From positions 2,046,001-2,110,000 of the forward strand of contig NZ_JABAIA010000001.1 in NCBI RefSeq assembly GCF_012641275.1: DNA of 64,000 nt, in the 5' to 3' direction. This stretch comes from Chitinophaga varians (lineage in GTDB: Bacteria > Bacteroidota > Bacteroidia > Chitinophagales > Chitinophagaceae). The notes under the pieces are model-generated. The model did not search any database. It was not told the DNA's origin and saw only the letters and a list, made by a program, of their open reading frames with translations. The position numbers and the translations under genes were made by a program. Of the stretch, positions 8,521 to 16,568 are shown piece by piece (position 1 is the stretch's first letter; each line of letters starts with the position of its first letter).

Positions 8521-9318
8521 CTAAGTACTGCGAACAGTACCGGCATCAACCCGCAACACGGCCCCACTGACATAATCCGCATAGGGGCTGGCCAGATACA
8601 CCACCGCGGCCGCCACTTCATCCTGCCTTCCAAACCGGCCGGCATCATTGGGCACCAATACTTTTACGGCATTGCGCTCCATTTCTTCCAGGTCAGCGCC
8701 CCAGCCTTTCAGCGCTGCCTCCTGGCGGAGCCACTGTTCCACGCCGGGATTCATAATAGCGCCAGGAGCGACCACATTGGAGGTGATACCGGTACCGCTC
8801 AGTTGTCTCGCCAGCGATACACTCATATTGTGCCGCGCAGCCAACGTAGCATTATAGTGCGGCAGATCATTGATGGGTTGTATGCCCAGACCTCCGCCAA
8901 TGTTGATAACTCTACCCCAGCCCTGTAATTTCATCGTGGGTACGATGCGCTGGACCATGCGCACATAAGAGACCACATTCACGTTATATACCTCCAGCCA
9001 ATCCTGGCTGGTTGTATTTGACCAGGAAGTATGTGCATAAAAACCGGCATTATTGACCAGTATGTGTACGGGACCACCAGCCAATGCCTGGTCCGCCACC
9101 TGATCTGCACCCTCATCGGTAGCCAGGTCACCAAGCACAGCTTCGGCAGTGCCTCCGGTATCAATAATCCGCTGCACCACTGCCCTGGTACGATCTTCAT
9201 TACGACCATGCACCACGACGTGCACACCTTCACCTGCCAGCATAATGGCAATAGCTTCTCCCAGACCTGCGCTGGAACCTGTTACCAACGCACGCCTACC
9301 GGCTAATTTGAAATCCAT
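8521..9318 (-). CDS. SDR family oxidoreductase with altered active site
   Basis: A 265-residue short-chain dehydrogenase/reductase with a Rossmann fold. The cofactor motif TGSSAGLG (about residues 13-20) and NNAG (near 89) are intact, and the length is normal. The catalytic region is unusual: where YxxxK is expected, YNATLAARH places Leu in the Lys position, and the preceding INIGGGLG has Gly where the catalytic Ser normally sits. It is therefore either a divergent subgroup or not a standard dehydrogenase. It lies 26 bases downstream of an AraC regulator on the same strand, which probably controls it. Confidence 0.85.
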   Translation of the reverse strand: MDFKLAGRRALVTGSSAGLGEAIAIMLAGEGVHVVVHGRNEDRTRAVVQRIIDTGGTAEAVLGDLATDEGADQVADQALAGGPVHILVNNAGFYAHTSWSNTTSQDWLEVYNVNVVSYVRMVQRIVPTMKLQGWGRVINIGGGLGIQPINDLPHYNATLAARHNMSVSLARQLSGTGITSNVVAPGAIMNPGVEQWLRQEAALKGWGADLEEMERNAVKVLVPNDAGRFGRQDEVAAAVVYLASPYADYVSGAVLRVDAGTVRST

Positions 9319-9344
9319 GATATATGATTTTTTAAACTTAAGAA

Positions 9345-10163
9345 TTATCGTCGTCTCTCCTGGGAAGGAGTTTTCCCAAAAGCTCTTTTATAAGCAGCCG
9401 AAAAATGAGACAAATCTTCAAAGCCAAGGTCTAAGTAAATCTCTGAAGCTGCTTTACCCTTCCGGGCTATCAGGTAGTTAGCCTCTTCCAGCCGTCTCCT
9501 GGTAAGCCATCTGCCGGCAGTAGTATTGAATGTCTTTTGAAAATCCCTTTTAAAAGTAGATAAGCTACGCCCGGTGAGAAAGGCCATCCTGTCTAACCCT
9601 ACATTATACCGGTAATGCGTATTCATAAAAGCCACCAGGTCTATCTTCCCTGGGGCGCCAAAATCAAATAAAGCATGCTTTAGCGCCGGATTTGTTTGTA
9701 ATAACAGCAACACCAGTTCTTTGGCCTTCAATACCACGAGCGCGTCTGCATACACTGCCGATACTTTCGTATAGGGTGCCAGGCTGTTTACATAGTTTTC
9801 CAGATAAGAATCAGCGTTGAGCAACACAATATCTTTTCCCGGAAAGGACCAATAAAGAGGGTCCCCATACAACTCCGCCATCTCGCGCAACGTACCCTGG
9901 TCAATGTGTACCGCAATGGATTTAAAGCCTTCCTGGCCGGGACGTTTTATGTACTTCGTCAACTGATTCCGTTTAAAAAAGCGATAATCGCCCGCTTTGA
10001 AAACATACATTTGATTTCCGGACCAGACCTCCTGTGTTCCTGATACGATATAGCTGAATATATGGTCGGAAACAAATGCTTCTCCTTCCATAAAATTATC
10101 GCTATAGTTATTAAATAGAATAATCGGCTTTCGGAGTCCTTTTATATCACCGGCATTCACCAT
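9345..10163 (-). CDS. AraC family transcriptional regulator
   Basis: A regulator of about 270 residues. The C-terminal 100 residues hold the two AraC-type helix-turn-helix motifs (MAFLTGRSLSTFKRDF, and IYLDLGFEDLSHFSAAYKRAFG with the family's GF..S.F..AFK-type ending). The N-terminal part is a cupin-like sensing domain. It precedes the SDR gene by 26 bases, forming a two-gene unit. An in-frame ATG at 10196 would add 11 residues, but GACCTTTG, a near-match to the -7 element, overlaps that region, so the ATG at 10163 is favoured. Confidence 0.87.
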   Translation of the reverse strand: MVNAGDIKGLRKPIILFNNYSDNFMEGEAFVSDHIFSYIVSGTQEVWSGNQMYVFKAGDYRFFKRNQLTKYIKRPGQEGFKSIAVHIDQGTLREMAELYGDPLYWSFPGKDIVLLNADSYLENYVNSLAPYTKVSAVYADALVVLKAKELVLLLLQTNPALKHALFDFGAPGKIDLVAFMNTHYRYNVGLDRMAFLTGRSLSTFKRDFQKTFNTTAGRWLTRRRLEEANYLIARKGKAASEIYLDLGFEDLSHFSAAYKRAFGKTPSQERRR

Positions 10164-10196
10164 TACTTTTAATTTTACAGTACAAAGGTCGTTCAA

Positions 10197-10511
10197 TTAA
10201 TGATCCGGCTGTTTGTTTAACAGCTCAATTTGGTTTGTTTAAAAGGTCATGCGGGACAAGGCCTTTCCACGTAAGGTCCCAACCACTTCAGATCCTCTTT
10301 TACTATATCAACGTATCTTACAACAGGGCCAGCCAAAACTACATCAAAGCCTATAGCAGGTCAGTGACGTCACCAAATCCATCGCGAAAAATTTTAAAAA
10401 CATCGCTGACGGCTATACGCTGAACGGTAGCATATCAAAATATTTTTGCGATTGGTGCAGCGGACTTTTCTGCTACGGCATGTATTCACTTTTTGAGGCA
10501 TGAGACGAGCA
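10197..10511. other. Gene-free interval, possibly a decayed coding fragment
   Basis: About 315 bases without a supported gene. On the plus strand two adjoining frames look protein-like (FYYINVSYNRASQNYIKAY near 10300-10355, then KNFKNIADGYTLNG near 10390-10425), as if one gene had been broken by frameshifts, but no family is recognised and there is no clear start. Confidence 0.3.
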
Positions 10512-10550
10512 ATAAAAAGCCTTACAGCGCTTTGCTGTAAGGCTTTTTAT
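10512..10550 (-). terminator. Bidirectional intrinsic terminator
   Basis: A 17-bp perfect stem (10512-10528 with 10534-10550) around a five-base loop, GC-rich in the middle with A/T runs on both sides. It lies 27 bases beyond the stop of the minus-strand cytochrome-like gene and could also stop transcription arriving on the plus strand. Confidence 0.9.
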
Positions 10551-10577
10551 TTTTAATTGAAAATCCCTGTAGAATTA

Positions 10578-12041
10578 TCATTTCTTCTTAACCGCTTTTG
10601 CTGGCGGGTACTGGGCCGCAGATATCGCAAAACTGAAATCACCGAAAATATTGTTGTTCGCGGAGTCAGCCGGATAAGGTGCAATGGTGCTGTATTTATG
10701 GCAGCTAAAGCAGGTATTGGTGGTTTGCACATAACTCTCCAGGGTGGTATTAGCCACTATATGCGCACCGCTCAGCATAGCAGAGGTATTGAGCGGAAAC
10801 GGCGCCTGGATGGGCGTCGTCTTGTCCGGCTGCAGTGTTTGCGACCAGATAACATCTACCAGTTCATAATACTGAAAAACAGATTGGGGATAAAACTTTC
10901 TGATATTGCTTTGCATACTATCATTGATAGGCACAGCGTCGGTAGGATCGATAGGATTGGACCTTGTTACCTGTATAGGTACCGGGGTGGCCTGTGACAG
11001 GTAATACGGCGGTGATGTATTGGGCGTACAGCTCACGGTTACCGTACTGCCATTTTTTAGTTTTACCTGTTGGGGCGTACAATTAGCGTTATAGAAATTG
11101 TATCCGTAGGGCGGCGTTGTTTTACTATTGGCATCCGGCACGTTATCTACCTGTTCAAAAGTGGCCCATACCCAGGTTGGCTGGTTTTGTGTTTTATGCA
11201 GGATATGCAGTCCTACCAGGGCTACAGTAGTTTGCCTTAATTTTCCTGTGGTGGAATCATATACTGTTGCCGGAGAGAGTTTGTACCGCTGCCATTTGGG
11301 CGAACTGATATTGTCTACCTCCATCCACGCGGCTTTCACTTCTATGGCGCCTACAGGCCCGTTATATACGCCCTGCGGGAAATTGAGCGGCACACCGCTT
11401 CTGGCCGAATCGTGCTGAATAACGGCGTTGTAGTAACCGTTTTTGATGACAAAATCATAATAGTCTTTATTGAGTTTGATCTCATACCATACGTTGGTTT
11501 TATTCTGAGCGCCCAGCCAGTTGGGTTTGCCAAAGGGCGCCGCCTGATCGGGGTCCAGACCGAAGGTGGTGTCTACCGCAAACTTGGTGGCGAAAGTCAA
11601 CAGCTTCGTTCTACCAGGATTCATCAGTAGTCTCTGTGTTTTGAACTTCTCTGCATATTTCGGCGCCACAAGCGTACCCCAGGAGGATGGTTTTGCGCCA
11701 TCCGGCGGGAACAACACTTCCAGCGGCATATATGCCTCCCAGCTTACAGGCGTGGTGTCTCCGGGAGGGCCAAAATACCCTGTCGGGTTGACCGGCCAGT
11801 TCAAAGCGATGAATTCCTGCCAGGCGAAGCAGTCCGCCTGGGATTGATTGTTAAATGCCGGAAGGTCTCCGGGCACCTGGTTGTTGAATTTAATAACGAT
11901 GTTATAAAGTGGAGAATTAGCATTACAGTTACAGGTGTTTGTTGATTGTGGCGCATTTCCCGGTTTGAAAGCGGTGACGATGTGCTGGGTGATAAACAAA
12001 ACCGCAGCTGTTATCAGGAAGATAGCAACAGATCTTTTCAT
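10578..12041 (-). CDS. Mono-haem cytochrome c-like secreted protein
   Basis: A 487-residue exported protein. Residues 4-23 form a signal peptide or anchor. A cysteine pair (CNCN) follows near residue 37. The single haem-attachment motif CFSCH lies about 40 residues before the C-terminus. Most of the protein (about 60-440) is a large domain not recognised, with several Trp/Tyr-rich segments (WQEFIALNWP, WVWATFEQVD). It is the second gene of an operon with the lectin-domain gene, 100 bases apart. Inference: a periplasmic or surface redox partner of that protein. The ATG at 12041 is chosen because it starts the signal peptide; the longer frame begins in non-coding sequence. Confidence 0.75.
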   Translation of the reverse strand: MKRSVAIFLITAAVLFITQHIVTAFKPGNAPQSTNTCNCNANSPLYNIVIKFNNQVPGDLPAFNNQSQADCFAWQEFIALNWPVNPTGYFGPPGDTTPVSWEAYMPLEVLFPPDGAKPSSWGTLVAPKYAEKFKTQRLLMNPGRTKLLTFATKFAVDTTFGLDPDQAAPFGKPNWLGAQNKTNVWYEIKLNKDYYDFVIKNGYYNAVIQHDSARSGVPLNFPQGVYNGPVGAIEVKAAWMEVDNISSPKWQRYKLSPATVYDSTTGKLRQTTVALVGLHILHKTQNQPTWVWATFEQVDNVPDANSKTTPPYGYNFYNANCTPQQVKLKNGSTVTVSCTPNTSPPYYLSQATPVPIQVTRSNPIDPTDAVPINDSMQSNIRKFYPQSVFQYYELVDVIWSQTLQPDKTTPIQAPFPLNTSAMLSGAHIVANTTLESYVQTTNTCFSCHKYSTIAPYPADSANNNIFGDFSFAISAAQYPPAKAVKKK

Positions 12042-12076
12042 TTTTGAGGTTTTAAATGAGGGAGTACATATAGTTT

Positions 12077-12108
12077 GAGAGGCACACATCAAGGTATATG
12101 CGCCTCTC
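12077..12108 (-). other. Stem-loop between the lectin-domain and cytochrome genes
   Basis: GAGAGGC (12077-12083) pairs with 12102-12108 across an 18-base loop, in the 100-base gap of the operon. It could give partial termination or mRNA processing, which would set the ratio of the two proteins. The stem is short, so this is tentative. Confidence 0.35.
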
Positions 12109-12141
12109 TTTTATCAATCTGACAGGTTGGTTAGTCTCTTA

Positions 12142-14226
12142 TCAGCTCACGGAGATGGAGACAGTGACAGACCCTATGTTGTCGGTTAATCCGGCGCCAT
12201 ACAGTCCGTTCAGGTCATCATTGATGCATAATTGTATCTCGCCGCTGAGACCGGAGGGAACGGTAGCGCTCATGCCAACCAGGAAAACGGTATTGCCCAC
12301 TCTGCCAATGAGCGCGCCTTCATCCTGTCCGGGCATGGTGTAGCCTTGTTTGGCGGCGATGAACACAGGATTACCGGCGGCATTGTACAACTGGCCGCCA
12401 TTGTCCTGCGGATTGGCTGTCCACAGGCCCGATGCATATTTTATAGTAGCCTTATTGGCGGCAGTGAGCACCACGCCGGTATTCTGCCAGGCAATATTGG
12501 CCTGTACGGTTACAGGAGATACCATAAACAGTGCAGGCATGGCAGGCTTTTGTTGTTGCCCGGCATTGGTAACATACACGCCATGTTGCCCGGGCGTTGC
12601 ATTGGCGCCAACAGTAACTGTCATGTATACCGCCGTATTGGTGCTGGGCTGGCTATTGCCCGGTATAGCGTAGGTAATATTCTCTTTTACAGCGGTCACC
12701 TTTGCGGTGATATTGGGATCATCGAAAGTAACCGATGGCCAGGTGGACGGCTGGTTCGCCTTTGCCGTGCATGTGCCCACCACTATTACCATGCTGGCGG
12801 CCGTAGTGCCAACGTTAATGTACGACGGCACATAAGTGCTGTTGCTTAATAAAGGAATGGGGTGATTAACCGGATTGGGAACATTGATGTTATACAACGT
12901 ATCAAAATAGTCCTGGTAAAAGAGCTGCAGCGGTTGTGCAAATGTCTGGTCCGGAGGAGTGTCACCTACCGGTTCATAGCCTTGCGGCGTAGTGCCCTGG
13001 TAAGCGCTCGCTACAATTTGCATTTTGAAGGTATACGCCACCTGAGATCCCCAGTTGATGGGCTGATTGGAAATAGTGATATCGCTTACGGTATAACCCT
13101 TACTGGCCGGCACTTCATACACCGCATGCAGGATAAAATTGCCGGGCAGCGTATTACCAGACTGGTCAGTCAATGTTTGGCTGCCGCGTTTAATTGTCCA
13201 GAAGGTGGACGGATCGGTGCCGTCAGGCGTTTTGTAGGCAGAGAAATTCGGCATCTGAATGTAGAGCCCGGGAGGATCTGCCAGGGTCACCATAAAGCCT
13301 TGTGTCACGAAATTATTCACCGTGCCGCCGATGTTGGGGTCGCTGTTGCGGTACCGCTGACCAAACTGGCCCACACAAATCAAATTATTGAATTGTGCGG
13401 ACGGCCACATGGTATTGGTAGTAGGCGGAGGCGGCGGCGGATTAAAGCGCTGTATGCCGGAAGTGGTGGCCAGGCCTATTTCTGTTTGTATGGTATTAGG
13501 CGTGCTGGTCAGATGGATAGCGCCGCCGGTGGAGGCATTTGATACCGGTCCCGCGTTCCATTTGTTCAGCGGATTGTATACCGGCTGATTGGTGATAGGG
13601 TTCACGATACCGGGCACAGACAAGTCTTCCAGCGTGATCTGAGGTTTATCCAGGATAGACCGGTACAGTTCCAACACCTTGTTAGGATCTACCATCCATA
13701 GGGTATTCCAGTATTCCGGATTTTCGCAGGTGAAATCAATCCGTGTGATCTTTCCTGCGGCATTCCGGGTAACGGCCCATTCACAATATTCATCCTGCCA
13801 GCCTCTGGGGCCATAAGGAAAATAGGCGACGTTCTGTCCTGTGCCACAGGGATCATTCGATATCTGGCCGGGCATTGATCCGGTATCTGCCATCTGGTAC
13901 AGCTGGTCCTGTGTGGCATTGGGAAAATTGTATTCCAGCCTTCCCGGGAAAGCCAGCCATTGAATATTGGCGGCCTGGCTTGGCGGATTGTTGTCGATGG
14001 GATTGTAATAATTGGTTGTAGGAGGTGTGTTAATCGTGTTCCATGGATTATTTAACATGCCTTGTTGTATGAAGCCATCCAGGTTGTTACTCCACAAACT
14101 GTTCATCATGTTTTGTTTAGACGGGTCACCTGCAAAATCCTGAATGTCTGCCGGTGTCCTGAACTGAAACCCCGATGTAGAGGAGGGGGCTTTTTTTTCG
14201 GGGGCTTTTTTTTCTACGCTTTGCAT
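12142..14226 (-). CDS. Large protein with C-terminal LecA (PA-IL)-like lectin domain
   Basis: A 694-residue protein of unknown overall function. Its last 118 residues resemble the calcium-dependent galactophilic lectin LecA/PA-IL: W..TGVVL, ASGLW, GALIGRVG, a SGEIQLCINDD strand, then a DNIGSVTVSI end where LecA binds calcium and sugar. The N-terminal 440 residues include a conserved-looking block GWQDEYCEWAVTRN with FTCENPEYW (about 145-175) and a six-proline tract near 275. A Thr/Val-rich beta region (about 475-575) precedes the lectin domain. There is no signal peptide; the protein opens with a KKAPEKKAP repeat. It is first in the operon with the cytochrome-like gene. The ATG at 14226 follows a promoter at 14366-14394; the longer frame is not credible. 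Confidence 0.75.
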   Translation of the reverse strand: MQSVEKKAPEKKAPSSTSGFQFRTPADIQDFAGDPSKQNMMNSLWSNNLDGFIQQGMLNNPWNTINTPPTTNYYNPIDNNPPSQAANIQWLAFPGRLEYNFPNATQDQLYQMADTGSMPGQISNDPCGTGQNVAYFPYGPRGWQDEYCEWAVTRNAAGKITRIDFTCENPEYWNTLWMVDPNKVLELYRSILDKPQITLEDLSVPGIVNPITNQPVYNPLNKWNAGPVSNASTGGAIHLTSTPNTIQTEIGLATTSGIQRFNPPPPPPTTNTMWPSAQFNNLICVGQFGQRYRNSDPNIGGTVNNFVTQGFMVTLADPPGLYIQMPNFSAYKTPDGTDPSTFWTIKRGSQTLTDQSGNTLPGNFILHAVYEVPASKGYTVSDITISNQPINWGSQVAYTFKMQIVASAYQGTTPQGYEPVGDTPPDQTFAQPLQLFYQDYFDTLYNINVPNPVNHPIPLLSNSTYVPSYINVGTTAASMVIVVGTCTAKANQPSTWPSVTFDDPNITAKVTAVKENITYAIPGNSQPSTNTAVYMTVTVGANATPGQHGVYVTNAGQQQKPAMPALFMVSPVTVQANIAWQNTGVVLTAANKATIKYASGLWTANPQDNGGQLYNAAGNPVFIAAKQGYTMPGQDEGALIGRVGNTVFLVGMSATVPSGLSGEIQLCINDDLNGLYGAGLTDNIGSVTVSISVS

Positions 14227-14365
14227 TTCGTTTAGTTTTAAATGATTATTTAAAATGTGTGAGGAAGCAGCGTACGTATGTGCAAGGGCTTTCGAGTAAT
14301 GCCGAGTTATTTGAGGTATAAAATTTTTGAGGTTTGAATAAATTAAAGGGGTCCGTTTATAGTTA

Positions 14366-14394
14366 CAAATGTAGGTGATCAGTCGATTAAACAA
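14366..14394 (-). promoter_or_regulatory. Promoter of the lectin-cytochrome operon
   Basis: On the minus strand, TTG (14394-14392), 18 bases, then TACATTTG (14373-14366) match the Bacteroidota promoter. It implies a leader of about 130 bases before the ATG at 14226. Confidence 0.7.
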
Positions 14395-14581
14395 ACAGGA
14401 ATAACATTTTTTGCTGAAATTTAATTTCAGTATATTATAGCGATAGCGGACACAAAAAGAGGCTATCCCAAAGGAAGTTTTTACCCTATTTTGTTCGGAC
14501 ACCTGACTAATTAAAAAAAACGGAGGCATTGGGTTGGGTAAGCCAGATAATTCACAGCAAAAACACCCTGTCTCAATATCC

Positions 14582-14671
14582 AGGCTTCAAAAAGAGACAT
14601 GGGAGAATGAAAGGGTTATTGTAGGCCATAGTCCGGACATGGTCATAAGATATCCGTATCAGGGCCAGTGA
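14582..14671 (+). pseudogene. Decayed winged-helix regulator fragment
   Basis: In frame, this reads RLQKETWENERVIVGHSPDM and then drifts into unrelated sequence and a stop. It matches RLQKEIWEDEGVIVGRSLDM in the intact winged-helix regulator at 37501-38394. At DNA level, bases 14582-14648 and 38239-38305 differ at about eight of 67 positions by eye. Only the recognition-helix part of the C-terminal domain remains. This is a remnant of a second copy, not a gene. Confidence 0.82.
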
Positions 14672-14705
14672 CGGCGAGATAATAACAACGGTGATGATAT
14701 CTGCT

Positions 14706-15545
14706 CTATATTTTGTGTGCTTTTAAGCTAAGGTCCATGCTCACAGCCTGATTGGTGATAGCCCCACATGAGACGTAATCGACACCAGTACGGGCATATG
14801 AAATAATATTATCGAAATTGATACCGCCCGACGCCTCGGTCTCGTACTTACCGTCAATCAGCTCAATTGCTTCTTCCAATAGTTCCGGCGAGCAGTTATC
14901 GAGCATGATACGGTGTACATTGCCCACAGCCAGCACTCGGCGCACATCATCGAGGTTACGGGTCTCGACCTCTATTTTCAGGTTGAGGTTATTGGTCGCC
15001 AGGTACTCGTTGGTTTTCAGTATGGCCTGCTCTATGCCGCCACAAAAATCGATATGGTTGTCCTTCAGCATGATCATATCGTACAAGCCCATGCGCAGGT
15101 TGTAACCGCCGCCAATGCGTACCGCCTGTTTTTCGTATTCGCGGAACAGCGGCGTGGTTTTGCGGGTATCGAGTATTTTGGTTTTGTAGCCTTTTATTTT
15201 ATCGGCGTACTTATGGGTAAGCGTTGCGATGCCACTCATGCGCTGCATACAGTTAAGCACCAGTCTTTCTGCTTTTAAGATGGTATGCACGCTGGCTTCA
15301 ACGGTAAACGCGGTTTCGCCATTATTTACAGCATCGCCATCTTTTTTATAGACAGTGAATTTTGCGTCTTCTTCCAGATGATGGAAAATATCCTGTGCCA
15401 ACTGCATGCCTGCCAGTATGCCTTCATCCTTTATTTTAAGTACCGCCTTACCTTTCGCATCGGCTGGTATGGATGCCAGTGTAGAGTAATCACCGATACC
15501 CACATCTTCGAGAAATGCTGCGGCAATGAATTCCTGTGTTGTCAT
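14706..15545 (-). CDS. nadC: Nicotinate-nucleotide pyrophosphorylase (carboxylating)
   Basis: A 279-residue quinolinate phosphoribosyltransferase, making nicotinate mononucleotide from quinolinate and PRPP in NAD biosynthesis. Seen are the N-terminal EDVGIGDYST, the RMSGIATLTHKY helix, the phosphate- and substrate-binding KILDTRKTTP with the following RIGGGYNLRMGLYDMIMLKDNH, and the C-terminal ETEASGGIN with VDYVSCGAIT. Length and motif order are normal, so it should be active. It is a single gene: nadA and nadB are not next to it. Confidence 0.96.
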   Translation of the reverse strand: MTTQEFIAAAFLEDVGIGDYSTLASIPADAKGKAVLKIKDEGILAGMQLAQDIFHHLEEDAKFTVYKKDGDAVNNGETAFTVEASVHTILKAERLVLNCMQRMSGIATLTHKYADKIKGYKTKILDTRKTTPLFREYEKQAVRIGGGYNLRMGLYDMIMLKDNHIDFCGGIEQAILKTNEYLATNNLNLKIEVETRNLDDVRRVLAVGNVHRIMLDNCSPELLEEAIELIDGKYETEASGGINFDNIISYARTGVDYVSCGAITNQAVSMDLSLKAHKI

Positions 15546-15565
15546 ACGCGCTGTATTTTCGTATG

Positions 15566-15573
15566 CAAAATTA
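15566..15573 (-). promoter_or_regulatory. -7 promoter element of nadC
   Basis: TAATTTTG on the minus strand fits TAnnTTTG and lies about 20 bases upstream of the nadC start. No good TTG was found at the expected distance, so only this half is claimed. Confidence 0.5.
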
Positions 15574-15801
15574 AGTAAATACTACCATCTTAACGATAAC
15601 AGTTAACCCAAGTCGGCAGTTAAGGAATAAAAAGAGCATTGTGAATATATCCCTCGTTCTACAGCCGCAAGGTTGAAAAATTAGAAGCCAGCCTAAGCGG
15701 GCTTTCTCATAACAGTATAAACATTAAGGACCGGGATGGCCATTCTTTTAAGGCCAGAGTACATCAAACTGCAGCTATACAGGAATTCAGGCGGAAATAA
15801 A

Positions 15802-15836
15802 AAAGGACAAGCCAAAATAAATTTGACTTGTCCTTT
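15802..15836 (-). terminator. Terminator downstream of tRNA-Pro copy 1
   Basis: AAAGGACAAG...CTTGTCCTTT hairpin with T-runs, five bases beyond the tRNA 3' end on the minus strand. The second tRNA-Pro gene has a hairpin with the same GGACAAG/CTTGTCC stem but a different loop. Confidence 0.85.
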
Positions 15837-15840
15837 AATG

Positions 15841-15915
15841 TCGGGGCGGCAAGATTCGAACTTGCGACCTCCTGCTCCCAAAGCAGGCGCGATAACCGGG
15901 CTACGCTACGCCCCG
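15841..15915 (-). tRNA. tRNA-Pro (anticodon UGG), copy 1
   Basis: A 75-base tRNA read on the minus strand. The acceptor stem CGGGGCG pairs with CGCCCCG, followed by discriminator A. The anticodon arm CCTGC-TTTGGGA-GCAGG carries TGG, and the T arm has GTTCGAATC. CCA is not encoded. The sequence is identical over all 75 bases to 40830-40904. It has its own promoter and terminator. Confidence 0.97.
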
Positions 15916-15951
15916 TATCCGACAGGATACCGTTTCCGGCAAATCGGGATG

Positions 15952-15981
15952 CAAATGTAGGTATAAATTTCACAAAACCAA
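15952..15981 (-). promoter_or_regulatory. Promoter of tRNA-Pro copy 1
   Basis: On the minus strand TTG (15981-15979), 19 bases, TACATTTG (15959-15952), ending 36 bases before the mature tRNA. All three tRNA genes in the window show this TTG-N19-TAnnTTTG layout. Confidence 0.8.
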
Positions 15982-16001
15982 ACTCTTCGAAAAAAAATTC
16001 C

Positions 16002-16499
16002 TTAAACACTCTTTTTACCGGCATCTTTTTGCAGGCAGGCGGCGATGGCTATTATGGTAGCCACAATACCGGCAATGGTGCGGATGGTATGCCACCTGTT
16101 CCATGGCTCGGCAAAGCCTTCCCTGGCGGTTTTCAGCTGTTGCGCGGAAGCGCCGGCCACCTGTACTTTCGCGAGGGCATCGTTCAGCGGCACGTTACAA
16201 ACAGACGTGATGGCCAGCACACCTATGATGTATAAAGCAGCAGCAACCCACAACAGGCTTTTCCTCCGGCCCTGTTGCTGAAAAGCGGCCACCGGCAGGA
16301 ACACTGCCGCTCCGAGAAATACGAAGATGAACACCGGGTTCACGATCACATCGTTGATAGCCTGCATAGCGATGATATATTGGGCATCGTCCAGCCGGGC
16401 AAATGCCGGGTTGATGGCGACCTCGAATCCGAAAAATATGCCGGTCAGCAGACCGGTGGTCAGTACGGCGAGTATTAATACAATTTGTTTTGCGTTCAT
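16002..16499 (-). CDS. DUF1772 domain-containing membrane protein
   Basis: A 165-residue inner membrane protein with four predicted helices (about 5-25, 50-70, 82-100 and 140-158). The GIFFGFEVAINPAF and conserved Asn-Trp pair (LNDALA... EPWNRWHTIRT) are typical of DUF1772, a family related to anthrone oxygenase-like proteins with no agreed function in bacteria. It lies 69 bases downstream of an AraC regulator on the same strand, which may control it. Confidence 0.85.
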   Translation of the reverse strand: MNAKQIVLILAVLTTGLLTGIFFGFEVAINPAFARLDDAQYIIAMQAINDVIVNPVFIFVFLGAAVFLPVAAFQQQGRRKSLLWVAAALYIIGVLAITSVCNVPLNDALAKVQVAGASAQQLKTAREGFAEPWNRWHTIRTIAGIVATIIAIAACLQKDAGKKSV

Positions 16500-16568
16500 G
16501 GGATGGATTATTTATACCCCAAAGCTAGGGCGGACAGTATTTTTAAAATTGAACAAAACCGACATGGA

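Noticed and set aside
10235..10423. 62-residue frame in the gap before the cytochrome-like gene
   Set aside because: No ribosome-binding site or family; at best part of a decayed coding fragment.
12862..13542. 226-residue plus-strand frame opposite the lectin-domain gene
   Set aside because: Contained in a gene with a promoter and recognisable domain; composition is typical of an antisense frame.
15693..15881. Short frame running through tRNA-Pro copy 1 and downstream
   Set aside because: It begins inside the tRNA and passes through its terminator; the residues do not match a family.
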